A stretch of 64,000 nucleotides of DNA from NCBI GenBank assembly GCA_002291465.1, contig CP021238.1, positions 1,612,001 through 1,676,000 on the forward strand, written 5' to 3'. Numbering within the stretch: position 1 is the stretch's first letter; each line of letters begins with the position of its first letter. Under the pieces are notes generated by a model that worked only from the letters and a program-made list of their open reading frames with translations, was not told the origin of the DNA and made no database searches. The DNA comes from Mycobacterium lepraemurium. Its GTDB lineage: Bacteria > Actinomycetota > Actinomycetes > Mycobacteriales > Mycobacteriaceae. Of this stretch, positions 32,339-41,159 are shown piece by piece. The translations under genes and the position numbers were made by a program.

Positions 32339-32988
32339 CCGACCCCCCGGATCGTCTCAATGGTGTTGGTGCCGAACGGAACATCGATCTTGCGGCGCAG
32401 GTAGCCCACGTACACCTCGACCACGTTGTCCGGCCCGTGGTGATGCGCGTCCCACACGTTCGCCAGGATGTCGGCCTTGGTCACCACCACGTCCTTGTTG
32501 CGCATCAGGAACTTCAGCACCCCGTACTCGCGCGGCGTCAGCGCGATCGGCGTGGAGCCGCGCTGGACGGTGTGCCGGGCCGGATCCAGCGACAGTGACT
32601 CGGCCGTCAGGACCACCGGCCGCTCCGGCGCGCCGCGGCGCACCAGCGCCCGCAGCCGCGCCACCAGCACCCGGAACGAAAACGGTTTGGTTAGATAGTC
32701 ATCCGCACCCAGATCGAAGGCGTCGGTTTCGTCGTACTCGCCGTCCTTGGCGGTCGGCATGAGCACCGGTGTCCACACGTTGTTCGACCGCATCCGCCGC
32801 AGCACCTCGTACCCGCTGCGGCAGGGCAGCATGATGTCGAGAATGACAACGTCGAAAGGGTTTTCGGTGGCCTCGGCCAGGCCGTCGACGCCGTTGGCGA
32901 CGGTCACCACGACGAATCCCTCCGCCTTGAGTCCCCGCGCCACCGTCGCCGCCAGCCGGGGCTCGTCCTCGACGAGCAGGACTCTCAT
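32320..32988 (-). CDS. OmpR-family response regulator (orphaned by loss of its kinase)
   Basis: 222 residues, full length. The receiver domain has acidic residues E7, D8 and E9, phospho-acceptor D51 (VVILDIMLP), switch Thr79 and Lys101 (YLTKPF). The C-terminal winged helix has [15 protein letters not shown] and the closing IRGVGYRLL. Residue 78 just before the switch threonine is Pro, where most relatives have Leu (LMLTAKD); this may be decay or variation. It faces the broken kinase and overlaps it by 19 bp, so I infer they were a cognate pair. It could still act if phosphorylated by another donor. Confidence 0.9.
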   Translation of the reverse strand: MRVLLVEDEPRLAATVARGLKAEGFVVVTVANGVDGLAEATENPFDVVILDIMLPCRSGYEVLRRMRSNNVWTPVLMPTAKDGEYDETDAFDLGADDYLTKPFSFRVLVARLRALVRRGAPERPVVLTAESLSLDPARHTVQRGSTPIALTPREYGVLKFLMRNKDVVVTKADILANVWDAHHHGPDNVVEVYVGYLRRKIDVPFGTNTIETIRGVGYRLLC

Positions 32989-33012
32989 GCGTTCACGCGA
33001 CGTCGACCCCCG

Positions 33013-33495
33013 CTAGCCGGGCCAGCGGGCCTCGATGAGCACCTCGGCGAACGGGCCGCCCATCCGGGCGAACCGGTTCGTCGCCACCCACAGCACGCCC
33101 GGATCCTCCAGTCTGATGCGCACCGGGTGGCCGAGCAGCGTCTCGTCGGGATCGGTGTGGCTGACGAACGTCGTCGGCCGGGTCAGATCGACGTCGACCG
33201 TCCAGCCGTCGGCGAAGGCGGCCAGCACGGTGCCGAACGTGGTCGACGCCACGATCGTCGCCCAGTAGAGGACGGGATGAAAGCGCGCGGCGAGGATCTG
33301 CGCCGCCACCAGCAGCAGCAGCGTGATACCGAAGAGCGCCACCCCGGCCGCGTAGCCCCAATCCAGCGTCATCGTGACGATGTCGCCGCCGGTTTCGCCC
33401 AGCGTCGTCGCCAACACCTTGATCACCCAGAAGCCCAGCGTGATCGCGGGCACCTTGGTCCAGGTCTGGCTCGACACCCCGTCAGCTGCGGTCAT
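33013..33495 (-). pseudogene. Truncated COG4705-type membrane protein joined to an unrelated C-terminus
   Basis: 160 residues from ATG 33495. The first 95 or so match the multi-pass membrane family with repeats of ITLGFWVIKVLATTLGETGGD and LYWATIVASTTFGT. Family members normally continue through several more such repeats. Here, right after LAAFAD, the sequence changes to a soluble-looking tail (GWTVDVDLTRPTTFVSH and onward to EARWPG) that has no membrane character and that I do not recognise. I infer a deletion that fused two genes in frame. The ORF is open, so a chimeric product could be made, but it is unlikely to work as the original protein. Confidence 0.6.
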
Positions 33496-33725
33496 GTGCG
33501 GTCATCCTCCGTCATCGGGATGTTCAGCATGCCCACCGTAGCGTGACCGGGCCGGCAGTTCTGCTCATCCGGATCACAAACCCGCCCGGTGGCCGCGGGT
33601 GGCGCAATGACCCGGCGCGCCGCGGTTTTGGCTGGTCGGGCCCGAACGCCACCCGGCGCAATGCCGTCGGTGGCCGGCTGCGACCCCTGTCGTCGGCCCG
33701 GAAAACGCCCCTGAGCTGCGTTAGC
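33496..33725. other. 230-bp intergenic region
   Basis: Lies between the divergent truncated membrane-protein gene and the gntR remnant. An ORF reading through it is the upstream extension of the gntR frame and shows no protein character. I see no repeat, RNA gene or convincing promoter. Confidence 0.4.
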
Positions 33726-34488
33726 GTGACCGTCGTGGCGCATCCAGTACCGATCGGGGGACCGCGGGCCGACCGGGCCCGTCGGGTGGCCGACGTGTTG
33801 CGCCAGCAGATCTACGCCGACGCCTACCCGGACGGCCTGCCCGCCGAACCGGAGCTGGCCGCCGAATTCTCGGTGTCGCGCAACACGATTCGCGAGGCGC
33901 TTGCCGTGCTCAAGCGCGAAGGCCTGATCGACCGTGGGCCCAGGGTGGGCACCCATGTCGCGCAGCGCAAATACGACCACGCCCTGGACGCGCTGCTGGG
34001 GCTGAAGGAGACGTTCAAGGACCTTGGTGAGGTGCGCAACGAGGTGCGCGCGGCGGTGCCGGTCACGGCGCCGCCGTCGGTGGCCCGCCGGCTGCGGCTG
34101 GCACCGGGGGGAGCAGGCGGTGTTCATCGAGCGGCTGCGCTACCTCGGCGAGCTGCCGTTCAGCCTGGACCTCACCTATCTCGCCCCCGAGATCGGCCGC
34201 CAAGTGTTGGAGCATTCGCTGGAGACCAACGACGTGTTCGCCCTCATCGAACACGTCAGCGGGCAGCGGCTGGGCTCGGCGGCGCTGGCGCTCGAGGCCA
34301 TCCCCGCCGACGCGCATTCGGCGGCCACGCTGCAGGTGCCCGACGGCGCGGCGCTGCTGATGCTGGAGCGCCTCACCAGCCTGGCCGACGGCACCCCCGT
34401 CGACCTCGAATACATCCGGATGCGGGGCGATCGGATCACCATGCGCGGCAACCTGTTCAGAGCCGAGCCGATGAGGAGCAACTCATGA
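33726..34488 (+). pseudogene. GntR/UbiC transcription-associated-type regulator, frameshifted
   Basis: The likely start is GTG 33726 or 33735. The winged-helix half is intact (DRARRVADVLRQQIYADAYP, LAAEFSVSRNTIREALAVLKREGL). In the effector domain a G run at 34106-34111 has one base too many (six instead of five). The correct continuation EQAVFIERLRYLGELPFSLD through LFRAEPMRSNS is one frame over and ends at TGA 34486-34488, overlapping the ferredoxin start as ATGA. By chance the shifted frame stays open and runs straight into the ferredoxin frame, so an automatic call would give a false 390-residue regulator-ferredoxin fusion. It probably regulated the downstream transporter/flavoprotein operon. 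Confidence 0.85.
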
Positions 34489-34715
34489 CGCTGATCCACA
34501 ATACCCGCGTCGACGTGCCGGTGACCATCGACGAGTCGCTGTGCATCGAGGGCTGCACGCTGTGCGTCGAGGTCTGCCCGCTCGACGCCCTGGCCATCGA
34601 CCCCGACACCGGCAAGGCCTACATGCACGTCGACGAATGCTGGTACTGCGGCCCGTGCGCCGCCCGCTGCCCGACTGGCGCGGTCACCGTCAACATGCCC
34701 TACCTGCTTCGCTGA
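34485..34715 (+). CDS. Two-cluster [4Fe-4S] ferredoxin
   Basis: 76 residues. Two cluster motifs are C20-x3-C24-x2-C27-x3-C31-P and C52-x2-C55-x2-C58-x3-C62-P. The pattern CIEGCTLCVEVCPLDAL with ECWYCGPCAARCP is the one found in ferredoxins paired with adenylylsulfate-reductase- or fumarate-reductase-like flavoproteins. ATG 34485 overlaps the gntR stop. Its natural electron partner would be the flavoprotein encoded next, which is now truncated, so this gene may be functionally stranded. Confidence 0.88.
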   Translation: MTLIHNTRVDVPVTIDESLCIEGCTLCVEVCPLDALAIDPDTGKAYMHVDECWYCGPCAARCPTGAVTVNMPYLLR

Positions 34716-34740
34716 AAAGCGTTCACCCCCAGGAACTTCC

Positions 34741-36387
34741 ATGAGAATACATGCCACCCTGCTGGCGTCGGTGCTGATCGTGGTCGCCGCGCTGGGCACC
34801 GGGTGCTCGCTGGAATCCCTGCCCCAGTCGGCCGGGACCACGGAACGGCCCACCCGGGGCACCTTCCACGCCAACCGCGGCCACGGCTACCGCATCCACG
34901 ACATCGAGATGCACATCTCCGAAATCGGTTTGTGCAGTGGGCATTCCGCGTTGGGTGTGTGGGTCGACGAGCATGCCCGCACTACGGTGCCCGGCCTGTA
35001 CGCCGCGGGCGACCTAGCCTGTGCCCCGCACAACTACATGATCGGGGCGTTCGTGTTCGGCGACCTGGCCGGCACCCATGCCGCCTCGACCCTGGCCGAT
35101 GTGGCCGCGCCGCAACAGCTTCCGGCCGACCAGCTGCGCGAGGCGCATGAGCTGATCTACCGGCCGCTGCGCCACCCGGACGGGCCGCCGCAGCCGCAGG
35201 TGGAGTACAAGCTGCGCCGGTTCGTCAACGACTACGTCGCGCCGCCCAAGACGGCGGCCAAGCTGTTCATCGCGATCCGCACCTTTGAGCGGATGAGCGC
35301 CGAGATCGCCGAGATGGGCGCCCGCAACCAGCACGAGCTGATGCGCGCGGTGGAGGTGTCGTTCATCCGGGACTGCGCCGAGATGGCCGCCCGGTCCTCG
35401 CACACCCGCACCGAATCGCGCTGGGGCCTCTACCACAACCGGGCCGACCTGCCCGGCCGCGACGACAACCAATGGGGTTATCACCTTAACCTGCGCAAGG
35501 GCGACGACGGTCGGATGGTGTTCCTCAAGCGGCCGGTGGTACCGGATTTCGTGCCGGTTCTGGAGCTGGCCGGGCTGCCACCGGTCGACCAGACCGTGCA
35601 CCCGGTGCAGCAGCCGCCGCTGATCGGTGGCCAGGACCCGGCCAGCGCCGTCTCCCGCATCGCTTCCCCCGCAACGGGTGTCGAGCCGCCTTCTCCGCGC
35701 ATCGCCGCGGTGCTGGCACTCGACGAGCCGAGTGTGGCCGACCTGGCGCCCTACCTGGGTGACCCGGATCCAGGGGTGCGCCGCACCGCGGTGTCGACGC
35801 TGACCGAGAACACCCCCGAGGGATACGCCCCCGCGCTGCTGGCCGCGCTGGGCGACGACGCCGCCGTGGTGCACGCCGCCGCCGAGGGCGTCCGGGAGCT
35901 GGTCGTGGTGCTGCCCGAACCGGAATCGGTTCGCGCCTACCTGGATTCCCCCGACCGGGTGGTGCGGGCGGCCGCGCTGTACGTGCTGGCCGCGCGCCGC
36001 GCCGGCGACGCCGCCCGGTACCGGCGCGCCCTGGGCGATCCCGATCACCGGGTGCGCATCGAGGCGGTGTGGGCGCTGGTGTCCGTCGACGACGTGGACG
36101 GGGTGGTCGACGCCGCCGGCGACGAGAACCGGGAGGTGCGCATCGCGGCCGCCGCCGGGTTGGCGATGCTGCGCGACGGGACGGGCCCGGCCGGCGGGGC
36201 GGTGCGCGCGCTGGTCGCCGACCCCGACCCGCTGGTGCGTGCCGCCGGCCTGGCTGCTCCCGGTGAATTGGGCTGCGGACCAGACGATTACGGTGCCATC
36301 AGGCAGGCACTGCGCGCGTCGGCGTGGCAGGTGCGCGAGGGCGCGGCGCGGGCGCTGGAACACCGCGAGCGGGCTGTGAAAAGCTAG
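34741..36387 (+). pseudogene. In-frame chimera: lipoprotein signal peptide + C-terminal half of a fumarate-reductase-type flavoprotein + HEAT repeats
   Basis: Residues 1 to about 33 are a lipoprotein signal with lipobox LGTGC, like the start of an ABC-importer binding protein (SLESLPQSAG). From about residue 36 (ERPTRGTFHANRGHG) it is the back half of an FrdA/AprA-like flavoprotein: HISEIGLCSGHSALGVWVDE, TTVPGLYAAGDLACAPHNYM and the helical domain with TESRWGLYHNRADLPGRDD. The FAD-binding GxGxxG N-terminal half is missing. Residues about 320-548 form HEAT-like repeats (DPDPGVRRTAVSTL, SPDRVVRAAALYVLAARR). The simplest reading is one deletion that removed the rest of the binding protein, the permease and ATPase genes and the 5' half of the flavoprotein. 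If translated, the product would be exported without a complete FAD site, so it is almost certainly dead. Confidence 0.75.
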
Positions 36388-36927
36388 TCAGCGCAGGATC
36401 TTTGCATACAGCAGGCTGTCCTGCGGTTCGGGCCCCATGGTGGGGTAGACGGCGTGCCGGGCCAGCCGGCCTTCCAGGAAGAACCCGGCGTGCTCCAGCA
36501 GGCGCGCCGAGCGCTGGTTGTCGACGCTGCAGGTGGCCCACACGCGATAGACGTCACGGTCGGCGTCCAGCGCGGTGAGCAGCATGCCGAGCACCTCCGA
36601 CATCAGGCCCTTGCCCCACCACCGCCGGCCCAGGCAGTAGCCGATCTCCATCGAGTGCGGCGCGGTGCGCCGGCAGCTGAGCAGCCCGACCACCTCGCCG
36701 CGGTGCCGCAGCTCGATCACCCAGGTCTTCTCGTCCGCGCTGGCGTTGAGCTTCTCGGTGATCACCCGCCGGGTGGCCGCCACGTCCGGATGCGGCGCCC
36801 ACAGCAAGTATTTGGTGACCTGCGGATCGCAGGCGACCCGCTGGAACAGCGGGCCGGCGTCGTCGAGCACCGGCAGCCGTAGCGACAGCCGGGGCCCGGT
36901 GATGCGGTCGGGAGGGTATTCGGGCAT
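36388..36927 (-). CDS. RimJ/RimL-type GNAT acetyltransferase
   Basis: 179 residues from ATG 36927 (MPEYPPDRITGPRLSLRLP). It has the GNAT core: WVIELRHRGEVVGLLSC, then EIGYCLGRRWWGKGLMSEVL with the acetyl-CoA-binding turn, and ATCSVDNQRSARLLEHAGF as the closing motif. Relatives acetylate ribosomal protein N-termini or small amines; the substrate cannot be told. It ends immediately beside the convergent chimera with no gap and lies 12 bp downstream of the esterase gene on the same strand. Confidence 0.85.
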   Translation of the reverse strand: MPEYPPDRITGPRLSLRLPVLDDAGPLFQRVACDPQVTKYLLWAPHPDVAATRRVITEKLNASADEKTWVIELRHRGEVVGLLSCRRTAPHSMEIGYCLGRRWWGKGLMSEVLGMLLTALDADRDVYRVWATCSVDNQRSARLLEHAGFFLEGRLARHAVYPTMGPEPQDSLLYAKILR

Positions 36928-36938
36928 GGCGGTGCGGT

Positions 36939-38153
36939 TCAAAGGCCGAGGGCGCGATAGGTGGTGCGGACGAACCGGGGCTGGGCGGTGCGCAGTTTGG
37001 CCAGCGACGTGTTGCCGGCGACGGCGGTGGCGGCGTCGACGGTGAGGTCGGGAAGGTTCTGGATCAGATAGATCAGGATCAGCTCGGCCGTCGGGTCGGC
37101 CTGCCACCACGTCCCGTAGGCGCCGGGCCAGCTGAACGTGCCGACCCCGCCCGGCCCGAAAAGCGGTGTACTCCTTGCCGGGTCGGTGACCACCGACAGG
37201 TTCAGCCCGAAGCCGCGGCCCACCCAGTACGGCGCGCCCAGGAAATTGTGCCGCTTCTGCTCCTCGGTGAGCCGGTCGGTCCGCATCTGCCGGACCGACT
37301 CTTCCGAGAGCACCCGCACCCCGTCGATCGTCCCGTCGCCCAGCAACATTCGCACGAAGCGCAGGTAGTCGTCGGCGCTTGACCACAACCCGCCGCCGGC
37401 GTTGCAGAATGCGGGCGGCGTGACGTGCGGCGGGCCCATCACGCCGTGCGGCAGCTGGCTGTGCTCGTTGAGGGAGTACATGGTCGCCGCCCGGTGCCGC
37501 GCCTGCGGCGAGACGAAGAACCCGGTGTCGGTCATGCCCGCCGGGCCCAGCACCCGTTCGTCGAGAACCTGGTGGAACGGCTTGTCCTCGATGCGAGCGG
37601 CGATGACGCCCAGCAGGTCGATGGAGTGGCTGTAGGTGACCTTCTCGCCGGGTTGGTGCACCAACGGCAGCTTGGCCAGCTCGGCCAGCCAGGCGTCCGG
37701 CCCGTGCTGGAAGGGCAGCCGCATGTAGGCCTTGGAGATCGGCCCGGACACCGAGAATCCGTAGGCCAGCCCGCTGGTGTGGGTGAGCAGGTCCTCGATC
37801 AGGATGGCGCGGTCGAGCGGGTGGGTGCGGTCCAGCGGGCCGTGCGGGTCGTCGAGGACCCGCACGCCGGCCAGCTCCGGCGCCCAGCGCGTGACCGGAT
37901 CTTTCAGGCTCAGCTTGCCCGCGTCGACCAGGCTCATCACCGCCGCGACGGTCACTGGTTTGGTCATCGACGCGATGCGAAACAGGGTGTCGCGGCGCAT
38001 CGGCAGTCCCGCCTCCGCGTCCCGGTAGCCGATCTCGTTGACCTGCAGCAGTTCTCCGCGCTGCCAGACCATCGTCACCGCCCCGGCCAGCAGGCCGGCG
38101 TCGCACACTTCGCGGATGGAGGCGCTGTTGGCGTCGAGGGTCACGCGATTCAC
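36939..38153 (-). CDS. Serine beta-lactamase-fold esterase / penicillin-binding-protein-like hydrolase
   Basis: 404 residues from ATG 38153 (MNRVTLDANSASIREVCD). The catalytic SxxK is SMTK (62-65), with YSHS as the YxN-like element. Other family pieces are LLTHTSGLAYGF, ERVLGPAGMTDTGF, GGGLWSSADDYLRFVRMLL and, near the end, SWPGAYGTWWQADP. This class (EstB, LipD/LipE, class C-like) hydrolyses short esters or acts on lipids rather than beta-lactams. No signal peptide is obvious, so it is probably cytoplasmic or membrane-associated. Intact. Confidence 0.88.
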   Translation of the reverse strand: MNRVTLDANSASIREVCDAGLLAGAVTMVWQRGELLQVNEIGYRDAEAGLPMRRDTLFRIASMTKPVTVAAVMSLVDAGKLSLKDPVTRWAPELAGVRVLDDPHGPLDRTHPLDRAILIEDLLTHTSGLAYGFSVSGPISKAYMRLPFQHGPDAWLAELAKLPLVHQPGEKVTYSHSIDLLGVIAARIEDKPFHQVLDERVLGPAGMTDTGFFVSPQARHRAATMYSLNEHSQLPHGVMGPPHVTPPAFCNAGGGLWSSADDYLRFVRMLLGDGTIDGVRVLSEESVRQMRTDRLTEEQKRHNFLGAPYWVGRGFGLNLSVVTDPARSTPLFGPGGVGTFSWPGAYGTWWQADPTAELILIYLIQNLPDLTVDAATAVAGNTSLAKLRTAQPRFVRTTYRALGL

Positions 38154-38238
38154 CTGGTCAGGTTAGCGGGCGGGCCGCCACGGCCGCCGCGCGCGGTCGC
38201 CCGCGAAATAGTGCTACGCTGCCGTGCAGTCGACATCC

Positions 38239-38272
38239 TTTAACGATCCGTCCGGTGAGGCGGAGAAGGAGG
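38239..38272 (+). promoter_or_regulatory. PyrR-binding leader overlapping the pyrR ribosome-binding site
   Basis: The leader contains TTTAA (38239-38243), then TCCGGTGAGGC (38251-38261), then GGAGAAGGAGG (38262-38272). This order matches the Bacillus PyrR-binding loop pattern (UUUAA, then UCCAGAGAGGC, then an AAGG-type end). The flanking TCCG and CGGA can pair to form the stem. The purine-rich end doubles as the Shine-Dalgarno, 11 bases before ATG 38284. In mycobacteria PyrR is known to repress pyr genes at translation through such a site when UMP is high. Placement here supports the same control. Confidence 0.75.
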
Positions 38273-38283
38273 TCAAGTTTCGC

Positions 38284-38856
38284 ATGGGTGCTGTGGGCAA
38301 CACCGGCTCGTCCGGTGATTCCCGGGAGTTGATGTCGGCGGCCGACGTCGGTCGCACCATTTCCCGCATCGCGCATCAGATCATCGAAAAGACCGCGCTG
38401 GACGGTCCGGACGCGCCGCGGGTGGTGCTGCTGGGCATCCCGACCCGCGGCGTCACCCTGGCCAACAGGCTGGCCAGCAACATCGGCGAATACAGCGGGG
38501 CCGAGGTCGGCCACGGCGCCCTGGACATCACCCTGTACCGCGACGACCTGATGCAAAAACCCCCGCGGCCGCTGGAGGCCACTTCGATCCCGGCCGGCGG
38601 CATCGACGACGCGCTGGTGATCCTGGTCGACGACGTGCTCTACTCCGGCCGCTCGGTGCGCTCGGCACTGGACGCGCTGCGCGACGTGGGCCGCCCCCGG
38701 GTGGTGCAACTGGCGGTGCTGGTCGACCGCGGTCACCGCGAGCTGCCGCTGCGCGCCGACTACGTCGGCAAGAACGTGCCCACCTCGCGCAGCGAGAGCG
38801 TGCACGTGCTGCTGGCCGAGCACGACGGCGCCGACGGGGTGGTGATCTCGCGATGA
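38284..38856 (+). CDS. pyrR: Pyrimidine operon regulator / uracil phosphoribosyltransferase PyrR
   Basis: 190 residues from ATG 38284 ([22 protein letters not shown]), the start used by M. tuberculosis PyrR; a longer open frame upstream is just the leader. The PRPP-binding loop is [13 protein letters not shown] at about residues 114-126. [17 protein letters not shown] and [20 protein letters not shown] are also characteristic. It binds the pyr leader RNA in response to UMP and has weak uracil phosphoribosyltransferase activity. First gene of the operon; overlaps pyrB by ATGA. Confidence 0.96.
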   Translation: MGAVGNTGSSGDSRELMSAADVGRTISRIAHQIIEKTALDGPDAPRVVLLGIPTRGVTLANRLASNIGEYSGAEVGHGALDITLYRDDLMQKPPRPLEATSIPAGGIDDALVILVDDVLYSGRSVRSALDALRDVGRPRVVQLAVLVDRGHRELPLRADYVGKNVPTSRSESVHVLLAEHDGADGVVISR

Positions 38857-39809
38857 CCCGCCACCTGCTCGCCGCCGGCGACCTGAGCCGCGACGACGCC
38901 ACCGCCATCCTCGACGACGCCGACCGGTTCGCCCAGGCGCTGGTGGGCCGCGAGATCAAGAAACTGCCGACGCTGCGCGGCCGCACCGTCGTCACCATGT
39001 TCTACGAGAACTCCACCCGCACCCGGGTGTCCTTCGAGGTGGCCGGCAAGTGGATGAGCGCCGACGTGATCAACGTCAGCGCCGCCGGGTCCTCGGTGGG
39101 CAAGGGGGAGTCGCTGCGCGACACCGCCCTGACGCTGCGGGCGGCCGGCGCCGACGCGCTGATCATCCGGCACCCGGCTTCCGGTGCCGCGCATCTGCTT
39201 GCCGAATGGACTTGCGGCAACGGCGATTCCAGCGATGCCGGGCCGTCGGTGATCAACGCCGGCGACGGCACCCACGAGCACCCGACGCAGGCGCTGCTGG
39301 ACGCGCTGACCATCCGCCAACGGCTCGGCGGCATCGAGGGCCGTCGCGTGGTGATCGTCGGCGACGTCCTGCACAGCCGGGTGGCCCGCTCCAACGTGAT
39401 GCTGCTGTCCACCCTGGGCGCCGAGGTGGTGCTGGTCGCCCCGCCGACGCTGTTGCCGGTCGGCGTTGAGGGCTGGCCGGTGACCGTGTCGAATGACTTC
39501 GACGCCGAGCTGCCCGCCGCCGATGCGGTGCTCATGTTGCGGGTGCAGGCCGAGCGGATGAACGGTGGCTTCTTCCCGTCGGTGCGCGAGTACTCGTCCA
39601 TGTACGGGCTGTCCGATCGCCGCCAGGCGATGCTGCCCGGCTACGCCGTGGTGCTGCACCCGGGCCCGATGCTGCGCGGCATGGAGATCGCCTCCTCGGT
39701 GGCGGACTCGCCGCAATCGGCTGTGCTGCAACAGGTTTCCAACGGTGTGCACGTGCGGATGGCGGTGCTGTTCCACGTGCTGGTGGGCGCGGAGGAGATC
39801 GCCGCATGA
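38853..39809 (+). CDS. pyrB: Aspartate carbamoyltransferase catalytic chain
   Basis: Condenses carbamoyl phosphate with aspartate, the first committed step of UMP synthesis. 318 residues. Carbamoyl-phosphate site [13 protein letters not shown], then [30 protein letters not shown] and [10 protein letters not shown]. No regulatory PyrI chain is seen, as in other mycobacteria. It overlaps both neighbours by ATGA, which couples it to pyrR translation. Confidence 0.97.
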   Translation: MTRHLLAAGDLSRDDATAILDDADRFAQALVGREIKKLPTLRGRTVVTMFYENSTRTRVSFEVAGKWMSADVINVSAAGSSVGKGESLRDTALTLRAAGADALIIRHPASGAAHLLAEWTCGNGDSSDAGPSVINAGDGTHEHPTQALLDALTIRQRLGGIEGRRVVIVGDVLHSRVARSNVMLLSTLGAEVVLVAPPTLLPVGVEGWPVTVSNDFDAELPAADAVLMLRVQAERMNGGFFPSVREYSSMYGLSDRRQAMLPGYAVVLHPGPMLRGMEIASSVADSPQSAVLQQVSNGVHVRMAVLFHVLVGAEEIAA

Positions 39810-41098
39810 GCGTGTTGCTGCGCGGGGTTCGGTTGTACGGAGAGGGCGACCTGGTCGATGTCCTGGTCGACGACGGACAGATCGCCGACATCGGCGCCGG
39901 GCTCGACATCCCGGACACCGCCGATGCCATCGACGCCACCGGCCAGGTGCTGCTGCCCGGGTTCGTCGACCTGCACACCCACCTGCGCGAGCCGGGCTGC
40001 GAATACGCCGAGGACATCGAAACCGGTTCGGCTGCTGCGGCTTTGGGTGGCTACACCGCGGTGTTCGCGATGGCCAACACCAACCCGGTCGCCGACAGCC
40101 CGGTGGTCACCGACCACGTGTGGTACCGGGGCCAGCAGGTCGGCCTGGTCGACGTGCACCCGGTGGGAGCGGTCACCATGGGTCTGGCCGGCAAGGAGCT
40201 CACCGAGATGGGCATGATGGCGGCGGGCGCCGCGCAGGTGCGGATGTTCTCCGACGACGGCGTCTGCGTGCACGACCCGCTGGTGATGCGCCGCGCCCTG
40301 GAATACGCCACCGGCCTGGGCGTGCTCATCGCCCAGCACGCCGAGGAGCCGCGGCTGACCGTCGGCGCGGTCGCCCACGAGGGGCCCACCGCCGCCCGGC
40401 TGGGACTCGCGGGCTGGCCGCGGGCGGCCGAGGAGTCGATCGTCGCCCGCGACGCGCTGCTGGCCCGCGACGCCGGCGCCCGGGTGCACATCTGCCACGC
40501 CTCCACCGCGGGCACCGTCGAGATCGTGAAATGGGCTAAGCAGCAAGGCATCTCGATCACCGCCGAGGTCACCCCGCACCACCTGATGCTGGACGACTCG
40601 CGGCTGGCCAGTTACGACGGGCGCAACCGGGTCAACCCGCCGCTGCGCGAGGCGGCCGACGCGGCCGCGCTGCGCCGGGCGCTGGCCGACGGCGTGATCG
40701 ACTGTGTGGCCACCGATCACGCGCCGCACGCCGAGCACGAGAAGTGTGTGGAGTTCTCCGCGGCCCGCCCCGGCATGCTGGGGCTGCAGACGGCGCTGTC
40801 GATCGTGGTCCACACGATGGTCCGCCCCGGGCTGCTGACCTGGCGGGACGTCGCCAAGGTGATGAGCGAGAACCCCGCGCGCATCGCAAATCTGCCCGAT
40901 CACGGCCGCCCGCTGGAGTTGGGGGAGCCGGCCAACGTGACGGTGGTGGACCCCGACGCCAGCTGGACGGTGGCCGGGTTGGACCTGGCCAGCCGGTCGG
41001 CCAATACCCCCTACGAGGCGATGACGCTGCCCACCACCGTGACCGCGACCCTGCTGCGCGGCAAGGTCACCGCCCGCGATGGGAAGTGCCCGGCATGA
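39806..41098 (+). CDS. pyrC: Dihydroorotase
   Basis: Reversible cyclisation of carbamoyl aspartate. 430 residues, class I type. The metal site begins with [10 protein letters not shown]. Later ligands lie in IAQHAEEP and HICHAS, and the catalytic Asp is in [19 protein letters not shown] and the C-terminal strand module [18 protein letters not shown] complete the fold. Its stop (41096-41098) overlaps a 22-codon ORF that ends at the start of the Rv1382-like gene. Confidence 0.96.
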   Translation: MSVLLRGVRLYGEGDLVDVLVDDGQIADIGAGLDIPDTADAIDATGQVLLPGFVDLHTHLREPGCEYAEDIETGSAAAALGGYTAVFAMANTNPVADSPVVTDHVWYRGQQVGLVDVHPVGAVTMGLAGKELTEMGMMAAGAAQVRMFSDDGVCVHDPLVMRRALEYATGLGVLIAQHAEEPRLTVGAVAHEGPTAARLGLAGWPRAAEESIVARDALLARDAGARVHICHASTAGTVEIVKWAKQQGISITAEVTPHHLMLDDSRLASYDGRNRVNPPLREAADAAALRRALADGVIDCVATDHAPHAEHEKCVEFSAARPGMLGLQTALSIVVHTMVRPGLLTWRDVAKVMSENPARIANLPDHGRPLELGEPANVTVVDPDASWTVAGLDLASRSANTPYEAMTLPTTVTATLLRGKVTARDGKCPA

Positions 41099-41159
41099 AC
41101 CGCGCCGGCGACGATGCAGTGCGCCGCATGAGTGGCGGCACTGAGGAGGAGCGGCGCCA

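Noticed and set aside
33543-34715. 390-residue GntR-ferredoxin fusion protein
   Set aside because: The middle of the frame is nonsense, the real GntR C-terminus lies one frame over, and the ferredoxin has its own ATG with an ATGA overlap. It results from one extra G at 34106-34111.
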